64,000 nucleotides of DNA from the NCBI GenBank assembly GCA_030998225.1, contig JAPYXD010000754.1:2108001-2172000 (forward strand), written 5' to 3'. The first letter of the stretch is position 1, and each line of letters begins with the position of its first letter. Below the pieces are notes generated by a model. That model saw only the letters and a list, made by a program, of their open reading frames with translations. It made no database searches and was not told where the DNA came from. Positions 57,622-64,000 of this stretch are shown here, in pieces. Source of the stretch: Diplolepis rosae (taxonomy: Eukaryota; Arthropoda; Insecta; Hymenoptera; Diplolepididae). Position numbers and translations under genes: made by a program.

Positions 57622-59531
57622 TTTTATCCAATAGTAAAGCATTTAACCTTAGATTGGCGAATTGTCTGTATGCTTTGACACTTCCAGTACGTTACTTTCA
57701 TGACGAATTTAAGTCCTAAGTTAGTACCGACAAAATATCAGTTTGTATTAGCTTCAAAAGAAAATATAATTAAAAATAATTATTGCTGATTTAGCATAAT
57801 TTTATAGGCTACGTTTCTTAACTCCTTTTTTGTTTAAATTTCAACGTATTTTTTTATTGTTGTTATACAACACAAGGTGGATCTAATCGTCGATGACCAC
57901 AGGTAGTTAAATCACAAATTATATATTTATGTATTATCTCTGTACATTTCTGTTTTGATTCGATTTAATTTTTAGTAAAGAAGGATATTCTGAAATGATA
58001 AAATTTGAAACATTGTATTCAAATATAGATATTAAAATAAAATAAAATTTGTTCATAATCTGATTGAGTTTAATATAATTTTGTCAAATATGTAAGTCAT
58101 GTTTCGGATTTTACTTAGATATCTTCAAAACCAAAATCTGAATAATCAGAAAGTAAATATATAACGAGTAATATATATTCGAAATATGGTATCATTCTCA
58201 TCACCATTTAATTATCACACAATGCTTGAATCGCCTGTTATTTATAATTTATCGAGGTCTTCTAGAAACATCATCTAAGAGTATCCTATCTGAAAAGGCT
58301 TACATCCACCAGATATCCATCGACAATAATCTTCTAACCTCGACTTTGATTCCATTTTGGAAGGCAAACTTTACCAAATGAATTTTAAAATGTTAATTTT
58401 TCACTCATCTGTGTTCTAGGGACCGAAACATCATAGATGTAAGAATATGGTGTAAACTGGCAACCTACTTCTTATCTTCACATTCGCCAGCTTCTGTACT
58501 ATTTCACAACCTAGTAAAGTATACTGCGTATACGAAATTTCTAATTTCAAATACAAATACCTTTATTATCAGAATGTAAATGACCATTTTACAGAATTCA
58601 GGATTATTATTTCAAAGTTAAAACATTGTAATGTTTTCTACGCCCTTCCCCCAAAAATCTCTTCCTGCTTCTTTGTTCTTTTAAACGATTAGCAGAGGCT
58701 AGCATTAATTACGTCCCATCTCCTACCCTATATTTTTAACGAAGATCTCCTCAAGTTTTAAAAACCCATAGAAATTTCCTCTTTTATTTTCAATGTTCTG
58801 TAAATTATTGCAAGAGGTCACCCCAAAAGTTTGAGTTAGAACTCCAGATCAAACTTCTATCAGAAATGTAAAAAGTAGTTTTATCTATATTAAAGATTAA
58901 ATTTATTAACTATATATGAATGATACAAATTTTGATCAGAAATATCATTATTGAATTAATACTATTGGATAAAAAAAAATATTCAATTTCGCTAAGTTAC
59001 AAAAAGCAGTTTTGCTAAATTTCACATAAACATAGGTATCTAATTCTTAAAATATATTAAATTAATTCTGCTAATTAAATTTCATAAAGCATACTATACC
59101 ATGCTGAATTAATAACATGCTTAAATATGATAGAATATTAATAAAATCAATTATTTTTCAACAATTCTTTATGAATGAATAGGTTTTTGCATAAATATAT
59201 TAAACTTAGATAGGGCCAATAATGAAACTGCACATCTCTCACGTGGTTATACATCTTTATCTTGAGTAGATTTTGTTATAGGCGTCATGTGATTCCTTTC
59301 AAGAGGGCAAATGAGTGATTTTGAACCATTCACTTTATGCATACTAGTGAACGCATTGAACATGTATTACATGACTAAATGTTTGTTTCATTCTTTGAAT
59401 TCATTCTATGAGTGAAGATAGTAATACTAGATTCGTTTTTAACCAACTAATTAATACATGAAATAAAATCGCTATTTATAAATTATGAATCCATAAACTT
59501 ATATCTATATATATATTATGTACATATTTAC
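57622..59531. other. Convergent 3' regions of CNOT4 and ATP6AP2
   Basis: A+T-rich DNA. An AATAAA-like cluster near 58030 may end CNOT4. I found no supported ORF, RNA or element in the remaining 1.4 kb. Confidence 0.45.
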
Positions 59532-61734
59532 TTAATTTTCCTTCTTCATGCGATTTGAAGTCATTCTGTATATTATGGAATCACGTCCTGGATCCATCAT
59601 GGCAATAGCGACTAAAAAGTGAACGATTTATTTTATCTACGTTTGAAATTGATATCCTACATTAATCCAATCATTAAGGCCATAGATCAACCAGACAATT
59701 ACAATATGCAAGGTTATTTAAAAATTAATCAGCATCTACAAATAGAAAAATACCATAATTTTTAGAATATACTTACTGCATATAGCTAGAAGGGAGAAAA
59801 AGAAGATCACGCCAAACCACAACATAATGTTGAAGATTACTGGGTAGTTTTCATCATAAACTTTTGCTAGGTTCATATTAACCTGTAACATAACATTTTC
59901 AAGGGCATGTGATACTTGAGAAAAGTAGCAAATTCATGTGGAGAACTTGGTATAGTTTTTACTTGTTTACATCCAAAATACATCAAGTTTTGGCAAAAAA
60001 AATTAATGTATTTTGAACACAAACATGTAGAAACCTTAAATCAATAAAACTGGTTGATTTCCTAAGTATCATATGCCCTTAACTTTCACAATCATGTCAA
60101 ACAGGATTATTCAATATCCTGTTATTGAATTTAACAAAATAATATTATTGTAAGGAAATAACTTTAAATTTTACTGACTTCCAAGTTTGCCATATCCGGT
60201 GTATCTCGTTTACTCCTTTCCAGATTGACGGATCTCGTATGGCGTACTTGACTAGCATCGTTAGTAAAGGCTGCGATTAAAACCTAAACGATAAAAATGT
60301 TTATGTTTTTACTGCTAACTATTAAATTTGTTAAATGGATATGCAATGTGGACAAAAATTGAAGCATTATCATATACATTTTTGACTTACCCTATTGTTG
60401 TAAACATTTTCAAATGATTTGCTGACATCGTTAAGAGCATCGTTTAAAAGCGAAAGAGCTTCTAGCGTAGAAGGTGAATTTTTTCCATGTAAATCAATTA
60501 CAGGACGCAAACCGGATACTACAAGCCAATAGACGTCGGGCTTAGAATCTACTGTGATTGTAGACGTTATTTTTTTGGCAATCGCGCGTAAAAGTTGAAC
60601 TTCTTCAATAAACTTTCTGTCTTCATCGTTTTTCAAACTCAAAGCACGAAGAGAAGACTGATTGATAGATATCGGTTTTAGTTCACCAAGAGCAGATTGT
60701 CCCAGCTGTTGAAAAATGAGAAATGAGCAACTTTCCTAAGAGCATATTTTTTTTTTATAATTACTTACAGCATCCAGTCCGTCACCGAGATATATTCTCA
60801 CGAGTGTGTTACCATTATCTCTTTCTTCTAGACGACCACTCAGGGCTTGCCATGTTGTTTCTTCGATTTCATCGACGTTAAGAGGAAATGTTTTACCTCT
60901 CGGTGAACTTAATGTATCTACTCCTTCGACTGCAATACCTACTACGGCCTCTGGCAATGTGAAAGGATCATTAATGGAGAAGCCACTCCAATTTCCTCGC
61001 TGGAAAATCGTTAATTTAATATTCTAAAAAATTTTGATTAAGAAATGTAAAATAGAATCATAGTGCAATAAATCTCTCTCAATTTCATAACTAGCGTACT
61101 ATATTTGATTGGAAAACAATAAAATCTAAGAATCTAATGATTTTGTAAGACATCGTTTAATCATATGTTATTTATCCCAAATTTGCTTTGTTTCACATCA
61201 TATGATCCATAAAATAAATTATGTGGCGTGAAGTTAACTATAGAATGGAATATGTATGAGGTTTACATCAGTTTACATACTTGTTTGACAGTAAATCCAA
61301 GAGCTGCTGAAAAGATTTCTTTCAAAAGACTTTGGTCGACTGCTTCATTGCCACTAAATTCAATGCTACTTGGACTATGCAATACTACAAAGTCTCCTCC
61401 AGCAGTTACTGAAATCAAATACAATTCAGTTATTAATTTTGGCTTTATTTCAGAGAAAGTATTTATTAAATATATTAAAAATTATGAAATGTTAGTTCAG
61501 TCACCAAAGATAATGTTAAAAATGAATCTTTGGTAAGTTTTTAGTTTTGAAAAGTTGTATGTTTAATTCTCTTAGATTGAATTTATTATGTGTTATTTTC
61601 TTTTTAATCGTATATAAAAAATTTCGCTGTCACTAAAAATTTTTTCATTCAGTCTAACATGAAAATAAAGGTAAGAAAATGGATCAATTACCTGCACCAA
61701 TGAAGAAGGCAATCAATAGAAATTGGGGAATCAT
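59532..61734 (-). CDS. ATP6AP2: ATP6AP2, V-ATPase accessory protein 2 / (pro)renin receptor
   Basis: Exons (minus) 61734-61692, 61408-61281, 60999-60769, 60705-60391, 60283-60179, 59882-59777 and 59611-59532 give 335 residues. A signal peptide (MIPQFLLIAFFIGAVTAG) leads a luminal domain with FVVLHSPSSIEFSG and NWSGFSINDPFTLPEAVVGI. A furin-type site RSKR lies at 262-265, followed by one helix (PVIFNIMLWFGVIFFFSLLA) and the conserved tail MDPGRDSIIYRMTSNRMKKE. This matches ATP6AP2, which helps V-ATPase assembly and is cleaved by furin in the Golgi; it also contributes to Wnt and planar polarity signalling. Intron 6 includes a fragment of the CACGTGAC repeat family near 59678. Confidence 0.94.
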
Positions 61735-61871
61735 CTTTTTAAATACTAAAATACTGTTTCTATTTCAGTTTTTCAACAATTTTTAATTTTGGCCTTATTT
61801 AAGGAGAATATTGAAATGGTTGAAACAGGTTCACTTCTTTCAAATCACATGATTCGATTGAGGGTTGGGAT

Positions 61872-62332
61872 CAGCGTTGGGCGTGTGAAATACCTGGGTA
61901 ATTTACTTTGGGTTTTCTACCGCAATTTACCATGAAATTTACGTTGAAAACCTCCAAATACAGTAGATAGTAGAGTAGGCGATTTTTGTACGTAAATGAC
62001 TAAGTTAGGATCAGTTAATCCACCTTTTGATACGTTTCGTCAATTTCGTTTAATTTAATAACTCATAAAGGTGCAGACATACATTTTAAGGCAAGCATTT
62101 TGCTTGCCTGCTTGCGCAAAAATCCACAAGAGTGATAGAGACAGAATGCTCTCCATCTTTTTCACTCTTGTGAGTTTTTGCGCAAGCAAGCAAGCAAAAT
62201 GCTTACTTCACGAGGTATATCTGCACCTTAAGATTTAACATGCGATAAATTTATGTGAAACTTGTTAGAAGGTTGATTTTCTCGGGTATATTACGTAAAA
62301 AACTTCGAGTAATGCGTCACTTCCCAACACTG
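61872..62332. mobile_element. hAT-like element with eroded 8-bp TSD, interrupted by a MITE
   Basis: Ends CAGCGTTGGGCGTG and the inverted CAGTGTTGGGAAGTGACG, with flanks GTTGGGAT (61864-61871) and GTTATGAT (62333-62340) matching at 6 of 8. Subterminal words GTAATTTAC and TTTTTTACGTAA link it to the BED-bearing element at 34928. It contains the complete MITE 62069-62228, so its uninterrupted size would be about 300 bp. Confidence 0.55.
62069..62228. mobile_element. AGGTGCAGACATAC-family MITE, TAA duplication
   Basis: 160 bp palindrome. The left end is AGGTGCAGACATAC and the inverted right end is AGGTGCAGATATAC. Both arms carry AAGCATTTTGCTTGC-like sequence and TTGCGCAAAAA. TAA flanks both sides (62066-62068 and 62229-62231). 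It is the compact form of the composite element at 20841-21725. Confidence 0.8.
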
Positions 62333-62469
62333 GTTATGATACATCAGGGCTCAGCAATTACGTGTAACTCAAGAGGTTTTACATATAATATACCTAATTT
62401 ATTTACTTTATGTATTTCACGTAAAGAAACTTGAACTGAATAAAGTGCAGTCCCATGTGAAAGGCGAAA

Positions 62470-62648
62470 AGTATTGAATAAAGTCACGTCCATGACATGG
62501 CATTAAAAATCACTAGCTGTAAAGTTATGGGCATGTTACGGACGTGATTTTATCCAATACTTTTCGTGCTTTCCATATTCTTAAATTAATAGCTCAAATG
62601 GAAGGGCGAAAAAAATTGGTTGGAATCACGTCAATGACATGACCTTAA
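62470..62648. repeat. Rearranged GGGCATG-family fragments
   Basis: Two pieces back to back: GTATTGAATAAAGTCACGTC...ATGACATGGCATTAA, then GGGCATGTTACGGACGTGAT with CCAATACTTTTCGTGC, and finally ATCACGTCAATGACATGACC. Best read as copies of the 45237-45439 family broken by later events. Confidence 0.55.
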
Positions 62649-62793
62649 GGGAGGAATTGCACCTCTGCATGAAGGTTACCATGGTAACATACAAGAGAGA
62701 AAAATATCGACAATTTTCCTGTTTCTTTCCCACGAATATGTTACCGTCGTAACCTGCATGCATAATGCCTGCATGCAGGGAAGTAATTCCTCC
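62649..62793. mobile_element. TTAA-flanked palindromic MITE, GGAGGAATT family, copy 2
   Basis: 145 bp, flanked by TTAA (62645-62648, 62794-62797). It shares ends and core (GGAGGAATTGCACCTCTGCA, GACAATTTTCCTGTTTCTTT, TTACCATGGTAAC) with 12911-13070. One internal segment differs: the left arm lacks part of the GCATGCAGG repeat and the right arm has TTACCGTCGTAAC. Confidence 0.75.
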
Positions 62794-62797
62794 TTAA

Positions 62798-63065
62798 GGA
62801 CGTTCTCTTGCCCGTAGATGTGCTCATCCTACTCTATCATAGGTAGTGGGATTACTGTTAAGCTTTCTAACCAAATGAGTTGAGCACCGTTTATGCGCAA
62901 AAGTAACAAAATGTGTCTTCTGCGTCGATTTGTGCGATTTGACAACACCGCTTCCCTATCTTTCTCATATCGAGTCGAAAGCATATGGTGTGAGAGAGGT
63001 TATATTATGAGTTTATTGATAGTTTGTAAATGCTAATAAGATGTGTAATAAATTTCGCAACAAAA
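62798..63065. other. Upstream region of the unrecognised ORF
   Basis: A short interval after the MITE. It may hold the promoter of the ORF at 63066. Nothing else was seen. Confidence 0.35.
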
Positions 63066-63449
63066 ATGGATTTTTTATTTCACAAAAATCGACGAATTAC
63101 AAAACCTTCACGATGCAATAGTGATGTTAGAATTTTAGAAAAAATTGTTCATGCTTCCAAGAGTGAAAAAAATCTCATAAGCTTTCAAAAGTCTTATTAT
63201 GTATGTTACAATGAGATTCTGGAGAGTAATAGAGTTAATTTTAATTTGCAATTTTTGAATAAACTACAAGACATAATTTCTCTTACATTTTTAAAGAAAT
63301 TGGCTAAGCATAACATTACGCATAAAAAAATATTTGATTTATATCAAAATAAAGGATCAGAGGGCATTCATGCAATGTTTACAGAGAAAAATAATAATAA
63401 AATCAAAATTACGAAAGACGGAAAGACCGAAAAGTTGTATCTAGATTAG
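63066..63449 (+). CDS. Unrecognised single-exon ORF, 127 residues
   Basis: Open from MDFLFHKNRRITKPSRCNSD to EKLYLD and a stop. An in-frame upstream ATG at 63030 would add 12 residues, but the one at 63066 has a better context (AAAAATGG). The protein is basic and likely helical in the middle (FNLQFLNKLQDIISLTFLKK), with no signal peptide or membrane helix. I do not recognise the family. Balanced amino-acid composition and length in A+T-rich DNA suggest it is real, but it could be a fast-evolving or lineage-restricted gene, or chance. It is divergent to ATP6AP2, with a transposon block between. Confidence 0.5.
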   Translation: MDFLFHKNRRITKPSRCNSDVRILEKIVHASKSEKNLISFQKSYYVCYNEILESNRVNFNLQFLNKLQDIISLTFLKKLAKHNITHKKIFDLYQNKGSEGIHAMFTEKNNNKIKITKDGKTEKLYLD

Positions 63450-64000
63450 TCGAATTCTTGAAGACTGAAAAAACAAATGATTTTTGAAAAATTGTTGCTT
63501 ATTCCTAAGCTAAAACTGAAAAGTATTATAGTAAAACGAGCTTTATTAGTTTTGTATGTAATTATAAATGTTGACTTCATTAAACATTCATCTTTTTATT
63601 TTTAAGTATTTTGTTTAAAATATTTTCAAAACAAACATCATAAAAAATTGAAGAAAGTAAACGAGCTTTATTACTTTTTGTAAATGATTGTAAACGTTAT
63701 AAGTAAACACAATAAGAGTTTATTTTTCATTCGTGTTGTTTATTCACAAGCTTCTAAAATTTATTTCACCTGTATCGATTAATTGCAACATCATTCAATT
63801 TACACAAACGTCTAACTGCGAAAATAAGGCATTCGTACGAATCGTACGGCTCGCGGTAAGTGTACGCGCGCGCTGTTGATGCGGTGTTGCCAAGTCACCA
63901 TATTTGCTTCAGCATGCCGGCTAAGAATTTGTGCAACTGCAAGTTTCAACAACGTATATCTTTAAAAGTAGTCCCGGTACGCGTATTTTTTATGATGGCA
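63450..64000. other. 3' flank with a two-copy direct repeat, then possible start of a next gene
   Basis: ACGAGCTTTATTA occurs at about 63537 and again at about 63661, each followed by a related TTTTGTA(A/T)(A/G)T(A/G)ATT(A/G)TAAA stretch, an old duplication of about 125 bp. From 63840 the base composition becomes less A+T-rich (GTACGCGCGCGCTGTTGATG). An ATG at 63914 opens a frame (MPAKNLCNCKFQQRISLK) that is still open at the window edge; this may be a promoter and first exon, but support is thin. Confidence 0.3.

Overview
The window is eukaryotic nuclear DNA, strongly A+T-rich. Its genes carry many short GT..AG introns, and every recognisable protein is an animal housekeeping or signalling gene. 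The protein set (PRPSAP, LMTK, an ATP6AP2 with a furin site, a Rac1 ending in CCIL) and the compact introns suggest an insect. Hymenoptera is a guess from general resemblance; nothing in the sequence proves it. There is no operon, rRNA, CRISPR array or convincing tRNA.

Layout, left to right: C-terminal part of FERRY3/C12orf4 (+, 698-2439); a single-pass leucine-rich-repeat membrane protein (+, 3240-6494); VMA21 (+, 8091-8729); PRPSAP (-, 9657-11481); a transposon-rich block (about 12.7-15.3 kb) with a complete 1.07 kb hAT-type element; BET1 (+, 16229-16744) converging on TSEN54 (-, 17229-20728); a nest of inverted-repeat elements (20.8-22.9 kb); the kinase LMTK (+, 23337-30053) converging on WDR13 (-, 31079-32811); a second transposon block (33.2-35.5 kb); PABPN1 (+, 36578-38316); a possible decayed ClpP-like relic (about 39.5-40.1 kb, -); RAC1 (-, 41911-43256); a TIR-bounded element carrying a small THAP-finger gene (43.7-44.8 kb); a second, frameshifted THAP gene with a Tc1/mariner-type element in its intron (45.7-47.9 kb); CNOT4 (+, 50963-57621) with a Penelope-like inverted repeat in intron 7; ATP6AP2 (-, 59532-61734); a third transposon block (61.9-62.8 kb); and an unrecognised single-exon ORF (+, 63066-63449).

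The genes do not form one pathway. VMA21 and ATP6AP2 both serve V-ATPase assembly. FERRY3, BET1 and RAC1 concern endosomes, ER-Golgi traffic and actin. PABPN1, CNOT4 and TSEN54 act in RNA processing. Exon structures were built by hand from splice sites and reading phase; phases add up to whole codons in every complete gene model except the frameshifted THAP gene.

The accessory layer is the notable part. Several non-autonomous DNA-transposon families have visible TIRs and target-site duplications: hAT-like (8 bp), TTAA-flanked, 3-bp TWA-type, and Tc1-like (TA). They are repeatedly nested. The best leads are the THAP gene inside a 3-bp-TSD element, the inverted Penelope-like repeat with a hammerhead-like core on each arm, the BED-finger hAT derivative with an exact 8-bp TSD, and the ClpP-like relic.
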